Positions 43,092-52,442 of a stretch of DNA of 64,000 nt are shown here, one piece after another (positions within the stretch are counted from its first letter, which is position 1; every line of letters starts with the position of its first letter). The translations under genes and the position numbers were made by a program. Location: NCBI RefSeq assembly GCF_001682855.1, contig NZ_MAQW01000030.1, forward strand, positions 179,275 through 243,274, read 5' to 3'. The DNA is from Bacillus sp. FJAT-27264. GTDB lineage: Bacteria > Bacillota > Bacilli > Paenibacillales > Paenibacillaceae. The notes beneath the pieces were generated by a model. The model searched no databases, was not told the DNA's origin, and saw only the letters and a list, made by a program, of their open reading frames with translations.

Positions 43092-46000
43092 GTGAAAGCA
43101 ATCAAATACAGCAAGGCTATTGGCTTTGCTTTGTTTTTTGTAATAGCAATATCGTTATTGACCGCCATTTATTCCCATACGTTACCTAACCGGATGGCGC
43201 CTCTGGCGAGGCAGGGGGTGCTCGATCTGACCCAGTGGGATTTGCACAATGATGGTGTTATCAATCTGGATGGAGAGTGGGAGTTCTATAAAGACCGACT
43301 CCTCGAACCCAAAGATTTCGTGCAAGGCCGCACGGGGAAGGCCGCCTATCTGTCCGTCCCGGGTACCTGGCGAGGGAAGAGTGAGGATGATGGGGTTAGC
43401 CGTAAAGGCGCTGGAACGTATCGGCTTACCATTTTATTAAAGGAGAAGGAGGAAGTTCTCGGGCTGAAAATGCGGAGTGTCCGCATGGCCCACCGGCTAT
43501 TCATCAATGAGGCTATGGAAGGCGGGAGTGGTGTTCCTGCTAAGAATGCCGAAGCTTTCCAGCCGAGCAATACGCCCTACACGGTCTTTTTTCATACGGA
43601 TACTGCCAAGCTGGAGATTCTTCTTCAGGTCTCTAACTACAACTTTGTTACCGGGGGGATCGTGAACTCGATTCCTTTTGGTACACAGGGACGTATTTCG
43701 GAAGTGGGCAGCATTCAACTGGGGGCGGATATTGGAATTATCTTAATTCTGGTGATGTTTGGAGCTTATCATTTCAGCTTCTATTTTCTGGGACGAAGAG
43801 AGAAGGCTTATCTGCTTAGCGGACTATATTTGCTGCTGCAAGCCTTTCAGGATTCCTTATATGGTGAAAAAGTGTTTCAACGCTTCTTCCCGGACCTGCC
43901 GTTTAACTTCACGTACAAGCTGCTCGAGATCAGCCAGTTTATGGGTGCGATTATTATCTTTATGTTCTTCTGTAGTGTGGAGACCCGCCTGATGTCTGTA
44001 AAAAAACTAAGGCTTCTCCTATTGCCCTTTGCGCTATACCTCATAGCAGTTGTTACTTTGCCGTACAGTGTCCACATCAGTGTGAAATACTTTTTGGTGA
44101 TCTATATGGGTTTCGCTGTAGCTGGGCTTATCATCCGCATGATCTATTTGTACATTCGCAATCATCAGCCATCGTCCGATCGGTCAGAACTTCTGCTTAT
44201 TATTGTGGGGGCTTTCGCGTTGCTGGTGTTTTTGGTGGATTCAAGCCTTTATTCCGAGAACGTCATTACGAATGACCTGGTCGGCAAATGTGGGGTCGTC
44301 ATCTTCATCGTCCTCATTAATATCATGCTGGCCTTACGATTCTCGAATGCTTATGCCAATATAGAGGTGTTATCACGTCGGCTGATGGTCTCCAACCAGT
44401 TAAAGGACGAATTCTTAGTGAACACTTCGCATGAGCTTAAGACCCCTCTGCATGGCATTATGAATATGACCTCCTACTTGCTGGAGGATACGGAAGAGAA
44501 TCTGCAACCGAGCCAAAAACAAAACCTGTGGCTGATTAAGGATACAGCAACCAAGCTATCCATGCTCATTGAAGATCTTATTGATGTCAGCCGTCTGAAG
44601 CATGGGGAACTGCGTCTCCAGATGACGGTGGTGGATCTACGGGTCGCTTCCCAGATCGTTATAGATGTGCTGCAGTTCGAGCTTGCCGGAAAAAAAGTAA
44701 CGCTGGAGAATCTGGTTGCCCCGGATACCTGGGTTCTTGCCGATGAAAGCCGTTTACAACAGGTGCTCTATAACCTTGTACATAATGCGATTAAACATAC
44801 GGAAAAGGGCGAGATTCGGATTAGATGCAGCCTTGCTGAGAATACAGCCTCTATAGTAGTAGAGGATACGGGAACCGGCATTCCGCTGGACAAGCAGGAG
44901 ACGATTTTCGAATATTTTGAACAGGTGGAGAAGCCGCTCCCCAAAGACGGCTACACAGGCATGGGCGTCGGCCTGTATATCAGCCGTAAACTGGTAGAGC
45001 GTATGGGCGGAGAGATTCGGGTGGCCTGGTCCGAGATGGGACTAGGGACACGAATGCTTTTCACCATGCAAAAGATGCAGCGGATTCCCGGATATCGTGA
45101 ATCAGCAGCAACCGCGGAAAGGCAGAGAATGGCTCACACAGAGCTTATCTCATTGGATGAACTCGATCCGGAGCTTGCGCACACCATATTAATCGTCGAT
45201 GACGAGGCCTCCAATATCCATAGTCTGCTACACATCCTAAGAAGGCATCACTACAATGTAGTCACTGCATTTTCTGCCAGAGAAGCCTTGGACAAAATGA
45301 ACACATATCCGGATATTGACTTGGTCATTCTGGATGTAATGATGCCGGAAATTTCGGGCATTGAATTGTGCCGGACCTTGCGTACCAAGCACTCCATTCT
45401 GGAACTGCCGATTTTGTTCGCTACAGTCAAAGATTCGGCTTCAGACCTTGCGCTTGGGTTTAGGGCCGGGGCGAATGACTATGTCACCAAGCCGTTTGAT
45501 GTAGAGACGCTTATCGCGAGAATACAGACGTTGATATCGATGAAAACGTCATTCGAGGAGGCGCTGCGTAACGAGCAAGCTTTTCATCAGGCACAGATTA
45601 AGCCGCATTTTCTATACAATGCACTGAGCAACGTTATATCCTTCTGCTATACGGATGGAGAGAAAGCCGCGTATTTGTTAACCATGCTTAGCCAGTATAT
45701 CCGCTTTATTCTGGACATGGACCGCTCTACGCTGGAGGTACCCTTGCATCGGGAATTGGAGCTCATTCATGCATATGTTGAGATTGAGAAGGCGAGGTTT
45801 GGGGAGCGATTTGATTATGTGCTTGCCGTGGACGGCGGGCTTAAGTATTTTGAAATCCCTGCTTTAAGTATTCAGCCCTTTGTTGAGAATGCTATCCGGC
45901 ACGGACTATTTGAGAAGGAAGGACAAGGCAGAGTCACGCTAACGGTGCAGGCAAGAGAAGAATATATCAAGATTACTGTCGAAGATGACGGGATCGGTAT

Positions 46001-46172
46001 TTCAGATGATTTGCTGTACAAGCTGACTGGTGGGGAAAGAGAAGATGGGGGTATAGGTATTGCCAATGTCAGAAAGCGTGTAGAGCGGATTGCAGGTGCT
46101 GGTTTAAGTATCCATTCCAAGCCGGAGCAGGGAACAGTAGTTACGATCTACTTGCCTATAGAACAGGGATGA
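43092..46172 (+). CDS. Hybrid sensor histidine kinase with 7TMR-DISM sensor and second LytS-type kinase module
   Basis: A 1026-residue membrane protein. After a signal-anchor helix comes a 7TMR-DISM extracellular domain (about 40-195, with LDGEWEFYKD) and seven membrane helices (205-415). A HisKA domain follows with H447 in FLVNTSHELKTPLHG, then a HATPase (545-660), a receiver (695-815, phospho-acceptor D748 in VILDVMMPE), a LytS-type His_kinase segment (H839 in IKPHFLYNAL) and a second HATPase (935-1025). The two phosphodonor histidines flank the receiver, suggesting internal relay. GTG 43092 has GAGAGGGGA about 9 bases upstream. Two response regulators follow. Confidence 0.92.
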   Translation: MKAIKYSKAIGFALFFVIAISLLTAIYSHTLPNRMAPLARQGVLDLTQWDLHNDGVINLDGEWEFYKDRLLEPKDFVQGRTGKAAYLSVPGTWRGKSEDDGVSRKGAGTYRLTILLKEKEEVLGLKMRSVRMAHRLFINEAMEGGSGVPAKNAEAFQPSNTPYTVFFHTDTAKLEILLQVSNYNFVTGGIVNSIPFGTQGRISEVGSIQLGADIGIILILVMFGAYHFSFYFLGRREKAYLLSGLYLLLQAFQDSLYGEKVFQRFFPDLPFNFTYKLLEISQFMGAIIIFMFFCSVETRLMSVKKLRLLLLPFALYLIAVVTLPYSVHISVKYFLVIYMGFAVAGLIIRMIYLYIRNHQPSSDRSELLLIIVGAFALLVFLVDSSLYSENVITNDLVGKCGVVIFIVLINIMLALRFSNAYANIEVLSRRLMVSNQLKDEFLVNTSHELKTPLHGIMNMTSYLLEDTEENLQPSQKQNLWLIKDTATKLSMLIEDLIDVSRLKHGELRLQMTVVDLRVASQIVIDVLQFELAGKKVTLENLVAPDTWVLADESRLQQVLYNLVHNAIKHTEKGEIRIRCSLAENTASIVVEDTGTGIPLDKQETIFEYFEQVEKPLPKDGYTGMGVGLYISRKLVERMGGEIRVAWSEMGLGTRMLFTMQKMQRIPGYRESAATAERQRMAHTELISLDELDPELAHTILIVDDEASNIHSLLHILRRHHYNVVTAFSAREALDKMNTYPDIDLVILDVMMPEISGIELCRTLRTKHSILELPILFATVKDSASDLALGFRAGANDYVTKPFDVETLIARIQTLISMKTSFEEALRNEQAFHQAQIKPHFLYNALSNVISFCYTDGEKAAYLLTMLSQYIRFILDMDRSTLEVPLHRELELIHAYVEIEKARFGERFDYVLAVDGGLKYFEIPALSIQPFVENAIRHGLFEKEGQGRVTLTVQAREEYIKITVEDDGIGISDDLLYKLTGGEREDGGIGIANVRKRVERIAGAGLSIHSKPEQGTVVTIYLPIEQG

Positions 46173-46194
46173 GAGGAAATGAAGGAGGACGAGC

Positions 46195-47289
46195 ATGTTT
46201 CGTGCGGTAATTGTTGAGGATGAGCAGCCCATTCTTGAATTGATGAAGGTCATGATTGGTCGTGATCACCATTTCATCATTGCCGGGGCATTCATCCATC
46301 CACTGGAGGCGTTGGAGCGGTTGCCGGAATTGAAGCCGGATGTGGTGTTTATAGATGTTGAAATGCCTAGGTTAAGCGGGATCGAGTTGGCCAACCGAAT
46401 CTATGCGTTAATGCCGCAGACACAAATCGTATTCACAACAGCCTATAAGGACTACGCCTTGGAGGCATTTGAGGTACAAGCCTTGGATTATATCCTCAAG
46501 CCCGTAACACCAGCGTCCATTAACCGGGTGCAGGAGCGTCTGAATCACAAGCGCGTGCCTAATAACGTGAATAATTCTCAGAAAAAGAGGATGGCTATCC
46601 GTTGCTTTGGTGAATTTGAGATTCGGGATGCTATGGGGAACCCGCTACATTTTCGCACCCGAAGAGCAGAGGAGTTATTAGCATACTTCCTATGTCATCC
46701 GGCTACCTATATCAGCAAATGGAGGCTGCTTGACTTGCTTTGGCCGGAGATGCTGGAAAAGCAGAGCTTGTCCAATTTTTACAATACGCTGTACCTTTTA
46801 AGAAAAATGCTAAGGGAAAATAACTTTGGTATGGAAATCAAGAAGCTCAATGACAGATACATGCTGGATATCGGTGATGTCGTTTACGATGTACTGGCGT
46901 TTGATCAGGCTAAACGCAGTGAGAGCAAAGAGAAGCTCAACGAGGGGCAAGCAGAGCACCTTTGTTCCTTGTATCAGGGACCGCTGCTGGACAATAAGCC
47001 ATATCTATGGAAAGCAGCCCTGGAAGAGGCATATTTTAAGCAGTACACCGTGCTGATTGGTGATCTCGTTGAACGGAGGATTGCTTCTGGCCACTGGGAT
47101 CAGGCAGAGGATCTGCTGGAAGGCTATCTGTCTATGTATCCGCTACAAGAGAAAATGCATGAGCTTTTGATAGATATGTATGAACAACGCGGGAAAAAAG
47201 AAAAGATCAGCCGACTTCACCAACAATATCTGGAGGCTTACAGCCAGGAATTTGGAGCTGAAGCATTGGCAGAACTGAAATTGCAATAA
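46195..47289 (+). CDS. Response regulator with SARP-type (BTAD) output domain, copy 1
   Basis: A 364-residue cytosolic regulator. The receiver domain (1-120) has acidic residues E8, D9 and E10, phospho-acceptor D54 in VVFIDVEMPRLSG, and the LKPVTP lysine. A winged-helix OmpR-like segment follows (about 135-225, IRCFGEFEIRD) and then a bacterial transcriptional activation domain of helical repeats (235-364). AAGGAGGA is 6 bases before the ATG, and 22 bases separate it from the kinase gene. It is a close relative of the next gene, so the operon has one complex kinase and two outputs. Confidence 0.9.
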   Translation: MFRAVIVEDEQPILELMKVMIGRDHHFIIAGAFIHPLEALERLPELKPDVVFIDVEMPRLSGIELANRIYALMPQTQIVFTTAYKDYALEAFEVQALDYILKPVTPASINRVQERLNHKRVPNNVNNSQKKRMAIRCFGEFEIRDAMGNPLHFRTRRAEELLAYFLCHPATYISKWRLLDLLWPEMLEKQSLSNFYNTLYLLRKMLRENNFGMEIKKLNDRYMLDIGDVVYDVLAFDQAKRSESKEKLNEGQAEHLCSLYQGPLLDNKPYLWKAALEEAYFKQYTVLIGDLVERRIASGHWDQAEDLLEGYLSMYPLQEKMHELLIDMYEQRGKKEKISRLHQQYLEAYSQEFGAEALAELKLQ

Positions 47290-47334
47290 GACGATCAGAG
47301 GTTGACCGTCAGTACCAAAGAAAGGAGCGATGGA

Positions 47335-48477
47335 ATGGAAGAAGGAAGGACGTTTACTGTTGTCATTGTGGAAGATGAAAAGCCGATTCTGGAGTTGATG
47401 AAGGTAGTTGTAGGCAGGAATCCGCATTGTCACATTACCGGCGCGTTCAGCAATCCTATGGATGCTTTGACCAGCCTGCCCGATCTCCAGCCGGACATTG
47501 TGTTTCTGGATGTGGAGATGCCAAGGCTCTCCGGTTTGGAACTGGCTCGCAGGATTGATGAGTGCTGTGGAAATACGCGAATTGTATTCACAACAGCCTA
47601 CAAGGAGTATGCGCTTGAGGCTTTCAATGTCTTCGCCTTTGATTATATCCTGAAGCCGGTTACCCCGGCTGCTATCGAGCGGATTACAGATCGGCTGATA
47701 AAAGACGCCGGGCGCTCAGCTTCGTCTGGGGCCATGCCCACTTCCGTCCCGAAGGCCTTCATCCGCTGCTTCGGAGGCTTTGAAGTTCGGAACCCGAAGG
47801 GGGAGCTTATCCATTGGCCCGCACGGAAAACGGAAGAGCTGTTTGCTTATTTGCTATGTTATCCCAATCAGGATTCCAATAAGTGGCATCTAATGAATGT
47901 GCTATGGCCGGATATGGATGAGGAGCGCGCGACACATAATCTGCACAATACAGTATACCGCTTGAGGAAGCTGCTGAAGGAACAGGACATCGGCATGAAT
48001 ATTGTCAAAACCGGAGACGGATATTTTCTGGAGACCTTGCAGGTCTCCTATGACCTGCTGGAAATGCAGCGGAGCAGCCCTGCTTTGGCCGATGCTACGG
48101 AGGATGTGACCTCGCTGGAGACTTTATGCGATCTTTACCGGGGCAGCCTGCTCGATCGGAAGGATTACCTCTGGAAGGTAAAATTGGAGGAAGGCTGTGC
48201 CAAGCAGTACAAGGTACTACTCTATCAACTGGTACGGCGCCAAATGGCTAGAAAGGACTGGGCTCAGGCTGAGCAGCGCCTAGAAGCAGGCCTGTTGGTC
48301 TACCCGCTTGAGGAAGATATGCATCTGTTGTTGCTGGAGGTATATGCGGCAAGTGGCAAGCCGGAGCGTATTGTGAAGCACTATGCAGGTTTTGAGGAGC
48401 AATACCGCAGAGAATTGGGACTCGGGCCGCCGCAGGAAATGAAGAGATGGGTGGATGCCTATGTGAGCGGCCAGTGA
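47335..48477 (+). CDS. Response regulator with SARP-type (BTAD) output domain, copy 2
   Basis: A 380-residue paralogue of the previous gene, with the same order: receiver (phospho-acceptor D59 in VFLDVEMPRLSG), winged helix (IRCFGGFEVRNPKG) and BTAD repeats. Both copies start with a near-identical IVEDExPILELMKV. ATG 47335 is 9 bases after AAAGGAG; an in-frame TTG at 47302 lacks a site. The divergence of the DNA-binding parts suggests different target promoters. Confidence 0.9.
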   Translation: MEEGRTFTVVIVEDEKPILELMKVVVGRNPHCHITGAFSNPMDALTSLPDLQPDIVFLDVEMPRLSGLELARRIDECCGNTRIVFTTAYKEYALEAFNVFAFDYILKPVTPAAIERITDRLIKDAGRSASSGAMPTSVPKAFIRCFGGFEVRNPKGELIHWPARKTEELFAYLLCYPNQDSNKWHLMNVLWPDMDEERATHNLHNTVYRLRKLLKEQDIGMNIVKTGDGYFLETLQVSYDLLEMQRSSPALADATEDVTSLETLCDLYRGSLLDRKDYLWKVKLEEGCAKQYKVLLYQLVRRQMARKDWAQAEQRLEAGLLVYPLEEDMHLLLLEVYAASGKPERIVKHYAGFEEQYRRELGLGPPQEMKRWVDAYVSGQ

Positions 48478-48509
48478 ACAGGTGTTAATAGGCATACTGG
48501 AAGCTAATA

Positions 48510-48561
48510 CGAATACCCCTTAGGAGAGGCCTCAATATAGGCTACCTCTAAGGGGTATTCG
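48510..48561 (+). terminator. Terminator of the two-component operon
   Basis: A 13-bp perfect stem (48510-48522 with 48549-48561) with inner pairing and a moderately T-rich tail. Confidence 0.75.
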
Positions 48562-49177
48562 ATTTGGTTATGTTTTCTGGATTTGCTTGCAGTTTAGGAG
48601 TCTCGAAGTATAATTAGCGGCATTTTCGTACCTTAAATCCTCTGTAGTTAAGGGTTAGTGGAGATTAAGTGCAATATTGTACCTTAAATCTTCCAGAATG
48701 CCCATCCAGCGGTGCTTTTCGAAAAAATAAGATACAATATTGCCCTTATTTCCCTCATTTGCTTATATTCAAGAAAAATAAGGTGCAAAAATGCTGTTAG
48801 TTGAAGAGGTAACCTCGTTCTCGCTGTTAAGACGACTGGTGACGGGGAATATACCGCTTGTAGCTGTTGAAATCTGGCGACAGCCCTGTTGTTTTTGAGT
48901 AGGAGATGTGGGCACTTAGGGAGGACGTTCCGCGAAGGGACCGTTGCTCCAATCGCTGTGCTCTCCAGATTTTTTTCATTCCCTAGCGGTGAAAATCCGG
49001 AGACCAAGGCGACCGCTGACGCTTTTCTGCAATCCTGTGTCCGATCGTTAGAAAATCTACTTTTGGGACAGCCTCTTCAGGCGAGTACTTCGTGACTACA
49101 ATGCCAAACTTCCCCGTTCGCTTATTTTCGCTTTTTGTTCATTCTTTTGTTCGGCTTATATAGTTAACTTCTCCGGT
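48562..49177. other. Long intergenic region with degenerate repeats
   Basis: About 600 bases between the two-component operon and the leftward ATPase gene. The left part holds four copies of a 20-base motif (48620-48794). The right part (48890-49080) has no supported gene on either strand. No tRNA, transposase remnant or structured RNA was recognised. Confidence 0.6.
48620..48794. repeat. Four degenerate copies of a GCAATATTGTACCTTAAATC-like motif
   Basis: Two copies in plus orientation (48620-48639 and 48671-48690) are followed by two inverted copies (48722-48742 and 48774-48794). Each keeps GCAxxxTTG.ACCTTA(A/T)(A/T)T. Confidence 0.65.
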
Positions 49178-49945
49178 TTACTCATAATCTTCAAGCAACT
49201 CACGCAGCATGCCCTTTCTGTCGTTCATGAAAGCTTTGGTTACGGTGTAATGCTCCGTTTCTTCCAGAGAGACAGACTGAAGACCGCCGTCCTCCCTCAA
49301 TTGAAAGATATCCGCGCCGGGAAAGGACATCAAAATCGGAGAGTGGGTCGCGATAATAAACTGGGAGTTCAGTTTTACCAGCTCATGCATCCGTGCTATT
49401 AGTGACATTTGGCGTACCGGAGAAAGTGCAGCTTCCGGCTCGTCGAGTATATAAAGTCCGCGTCCGCCGAAACGGTGGATGAAGGTAGCTAAAAAAGACT
49501 CACCATGGGATTGCTCATGCAGTGACTTACCGCCATATGAATCTTTAATCTTTGGTGTAGGAGTCAGTTGCTCGTCTAACTCATCTATATATGAAGCGAC
49601 ATTATAGTAGCTCTCCGCCCGCAGGAAGAACCCGTCTTTTGGGCGGCGCACGCCTCGGGCAATTCTAAAAAACTCGTAGAGCGATGAATGCGAAGCGCGG
49701 GTGTTGAACGAAAAGTTCAGGGTTCCGCCTTCGGGATTAAAGCCCCAGGCAGCAGCGATACCTTCCAGCAGTGTTGATTTTCCCGTCCCGTTTTCTCCGA
49801 CCAGAAAGGTAACCTGCTTCTCAAAAACAAGACGCTCCAGATCACGTACCGCTGGCAAATTGAAGGGGTAAGAGCCGAAAGAAGGAACTTTATCCCGCAG
49901 CAACTCTGCGTGCCGTAGATACAGCATGGCGTTGGCGTTGTACAT
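49178..49945 (-). CDS. AAA/ABC-type ATPase (AAA_21-like), function unknown
   Basis: A 255-residue soluble ATPase. The Walker A motif is FLVGENGTGKSTLLEG, the ABC-like signature QSHGESFLATF, Walker B GLYILDEPEAALS, and the switch His THSPI. This single-domain type is common in Firmicutes and resembles the ATPase part of OLD or RecF-like proteins, without transporter or nuclease domains. Start ATG 49945 has AGGGAGGA 7 bases upstream; in-frame starts further upstream lack such a site. It is divergent from the CgeB-like genes. Confidence 0.85.
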   Translation of the reverse strand: MYNANAMLYLRHAELLRDKVPSFGSYPFNLPAVRDLERLVFEKQVTFLVGENGTGKSTLLEGIAAAWGFNPEGGTLNFSFNTRASHSSLYEFFRIARGVRRPKDGFFLRAESYYNVASYIDELDEQLTPTPKIKDSYGGKSLHEQSHGESFLATFIHRFGGRGLYILDEPEAALSPVRQMSLIARMHELVKLNSQFIIATHSPILMSFPGADIFQLREDGGLQSVSLEETEHYTVTKAFMNDRKGMLRELLEDYE

Positions 49946-50014
49946 GTGGATTTCCTCCCTGTAGATCGAGTCAGGCGGCAGCACAGCATTCGTCCTGAAT
50001 CTCATGATCCCTCT

Positions 50015-50020
50015 ATTATA
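50015..50020 (-). promoter_or_regulatory. -10 box upstream of the ATPase gene
   Basis: A perfect TATAAT on the minus strand about 70 bases before the chosen start. No good -35 is visible. Confidence 0.3.
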
Positions 50021-50141
50021 GCAGTTTGGCAGGAGTGGATACATTCTGCATTGGTGTGTGCCAAGCCGGGCGAAAGACAGGGGGCATCTGCCAATTTATG
50101 CGTGCTACAGACAGATGTCCATGAGGCGAGTGCTGACTCCG

Positions 50142-50150
50142 CATATAGTA
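50142..50150 (+). promoter_or_regulatory. Sigma-E/K-like -10 element before the CgeB-like genes
   Basis: CATATAGTA fits CATAnnnTA exactly and lies 38 bases before the GTG start. The base triplet 16 bases upstream does not match the usual AC -35. Confidence 0.35.
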
Positions 50151-50187
50151 CACTGTCTTGAGAATACGACAGGGCAGGGTGAAGGCC

Positions 50188-51276
50188 GTGACAGCAACGA
50201 TAAGAAAGGCGCATAACCCCGAATACCTCAATGGTTACCACGAAGGATATCGTCTAGGGTTATGCCAGGCCGTGCAGCGCTTGAACCCGCCGAAAGCGGA
50301 GGCATGCCGGCCATTTAAACTCATGTATGTACCTCAGGGTTTCGAAGCCATTGATACCGGTGTGAGGGAAGCTTTACAGCAACTTGTCAGCGAATTGGTG
50401 GTTAGCGCTCCTGAAACTATGTATGAAACCGCCGTTCGGGAACGCCCGGAAGCGGTGCTCGTCATGAACGGGCTGCATGTGTTCCCGGAGAACCATCTGG
50501 AGCAGATTGCTGCCATACGTGGTCTGGGGATTACAGCGGCGATCTGGTTCGTGGATGATCCTTATTTTACAGAGGACACTGCGGTCATTTGGCGGCATTA
50601 CGATCATGTCTTTACACATGAACTGGGTGCTGTGGAATTTTATCGCTCCCTTGGAGCGGTGTCTGTACATTATGTGCCCTTGTGCGTGAATCCTGACATG
50701 TTTCATCCCCGCCGCACCGGGCCTCAGTACAAGTACGATATCGTATTTATCGGCAATGCCTTCCGCAACCGGACAGAGTTGTTCGACAAGTTGGCCCCTT
50801 ATCTAAGCACCAAGAAGGTATTGATAGCCGGGGGATTCTGGGAGCGGCTGGGCCGTTATGACCAATTGGCCCCGTTCATCAAGGATGGGTTTATCCCACC
50901 CGCAGAAACTGCGAATTATTACAGTGGTGCCAAGCTCGTTATCAATATTCACCGACCTTGGGAAAACGGACAGGATAACCGCAATACGCACCAACTTCCT
51001 TCCCGGTCTATCAATCCGCGCACCTATGAGATCAGCGCCTGCGGAACGATGCAACTGACGGATGTCCGGGATGATCTGGGGAGCTTTTACCGCCCCGGCT
51101 ATGACATTGAAACGTTCGGTTCCGCGGAGGAATTGCAGCAGAAGATGGACTATTATCTCCATCATGAAGAAGAACGTCGCCAAATTGCGTTACGGGGACT
51201 GCATACCACGCTGGGAAATCATACGTTTACTGCCCGCTTGCCGCAGCTGCTAAATGTCATTGCCCCGCGAAAATGA
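50188..51276 (+). CDS. CgeB-like glycosyltransferase with N-terminal [YF]xxG tetrads, copy 1
   Basis: A protein of about 362 residues of the CgeB/DUF3880 type, a GT-B fold. CgeB in Bacillus acts on the spore surface late in the mother cell. Three tetrads YLNG-YHEG-YRLG (residues 13-24) form a short head. The N-terminal Rossmann half has IWFVDDPYF and VFTHELGAVEFY. The C-terminal half has DIVFIGNAFRNR, the nucleotide-binding region SRSINPRTYEISACGTMQL and DIETFGSAEEL. The start is uncertain: GTG 50188 after AGGGTGAAGG is preferred over TTG 50158. The next gene is a paralogue 32 bases on. Confidence 0.85.
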   Translation: MTATIRKAHNPEYLNGYHEGYRLGLCQAVQRLNPPKAEACRPFKLMYVPQGFEAIDTGVREALQQLVSELVVSAPETMYETAVRERPEAVLVMNGLHVFPENHLEQIAAIRGLGITAAIWFVDDPYFTEDTAVIWRHYDHVFTHELGAVEFYRSLGAVSVHYVPLCVNPDMFHPRRTGPQYKYDIVFIGNAFRNRTELFDKLAPYLSTKKVLIAGGFWERLGRYDQLAPFIKDGFIPPAETANYYSGAKLVINIHRPWENGQDNRNTHQLPSRSINPRTYEISACGTMQLTDVRDDLGSFYRPGYDIETFGSAEELQQKMDYYLHHEEERRQIALRGLHTTLGNHTFTARLPQLLNVIAPRK

Positions 51277-51308
51277 ATCTATTCATGAAATAAAGGAGCG
51301 AGAAGCTG

Positions 51309-52442
51309 ATGAGCAATAATTTTGTACTCCCCACACCCCCGCTGCCTCTTACGCCTGCGGAAGAAGAAAAGCTGAGGGGAAGGTTAACCGGCTTCAAGAC
51401 AGGATATGACGAAGGGTACCTGCGAGGCCGGCTGGCGATTCTTAGCGGCAGACCAGAGGAACCGCTGCCTGTGCGCGATATTCACGTCATGTATGTAGCC
51501 TCAGGCAAGGGCTATCCTTACTCTCCCCTCGACGAAGCCGTAGTTGCGGCTCTGCAAAAGCTGACCTCCCGGGTAACAGTGACAGATGTTCGTCAGAACT
51601 TGGTGGAGCTGGCAGGGGCAAATCACCCTGATCTGGTGATAGTCTTGGACGGAATGGATCTGCCACTAGAGCAGATTAACGTGCTGAGGGGCTCGGGTAT
51701 CCGCACGGCCATCTGGCTCACAGATGATCCTTATTATACGGACTTTACTTTGAAAATCGTGCTGCACTACGATTATGTGTTCACTTTGGAGCGCAATTGC
51801 ATCGATTTCTACAAAGGACTGGGCTGCCAACAGGTTCATTATCTTCCATTTGGGTTTCACCGGGAACATTATCATCCGACTACGACACGCTCACCGATCC
51901 AGCGCGATATCAGCTTTATCGGCTCCGCCTACTGGAACCGGATCAATTTCTTCCGTGAAGTCTTGCCTGAGCTGATGCAATACAACACGGTCATCAACGG
52001 AATCTGGTGGGACCGCCTGCCCGAGGCCCCGCAGTATGGCGAACGGATTGAGATCGGTAAGTGGATGTCCCCGCAGGAAACAGCGCTTGCTTACAGTGGA
52101 TCCAAAATCGTCATCAACCTGCATCGATCCCATATCGATGAGGATGTCAACAATAATTCACTGGGTATTACGGCCGTTTCTCCGAACCCGCGCACTTTTG
52201 AAATTGCCGCAAGTGGTACGCTGCAGCTCTGCGATGCCAGGGATGACATGGGGAACTTTTATAAGCCGGGTGAGGAGATCGAGACCTTTGCCAGTCCTAA
52301 GGAAATGATGGACAAAATTCGCTTCTACCTTACGCATGAAGAAGAGCGCCGGGAAATTGTACTCCGTGCCTATGAGCGGACACTGAAGGATCACACGTAC
52401 ACCAAACGTCTGAATCAATTGCTGACCATTATCTACGGCTGA
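51309..52442 (+). CDS. CgeB-like glycosyltransferase with N-terminal [YF]xxG tetrads, copy 2
   Basis: A 377-residue paralogue of the preceding gene. The head carries RLTG-FKTG-YDEG-YLRG (residues 25-40), again a four-residue period. IWLTDDPYYTDF, DISFIGSAYWNR, INLHRSHIDED and SPNPRTFEIAASGTLQLCDARDDMG parallel the first copy. It has no signal peptide. The AAAGGAG site is 11 bases before ATG. Tandem copies with the same motif suggest two successive or alternative sugar transfers to the same acceptor. Confidence 0.87.
   Translation: MSNNFVLPTPPLPLTPAEEEKLRGRLTGFKTGYDEGYLRGRLAILSGRPEEPLPVRDIHVMYVASGKGYPYSPLDEAVVAALQKLTSRVTVTDVRQNLVELAGANHPDLVIVLDGMDLPLEQINVLRGSGIRTAIWLTDDPYYTDFTLKIVLHYDYVFTLERNCIDFYKGLGCQQVHYLPFGFHREHYHPTTTRSPIQRDISFIGSAYWNRINFFREVLPELMQYNTVINGIWWDRLPEAPQYGERIEIGKWMSPQETALAYSGSKIVINLHRSHIDEDVNNNSLGITAVSPNPRTFEIAASGTLQLCDARDDMGNFYKPGEEIETFASPKEMMDKIRFYLTHEEERREIVLRAYERTLKDHTYTKRLNQLLTIIYG

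Noticed and set aside
48890..49080. A short frame (68 codons) in the long intergenic region
   Set aside because: No ribosome binding site, no conserved motif, and base composition like the surrounding non-coding DNA.
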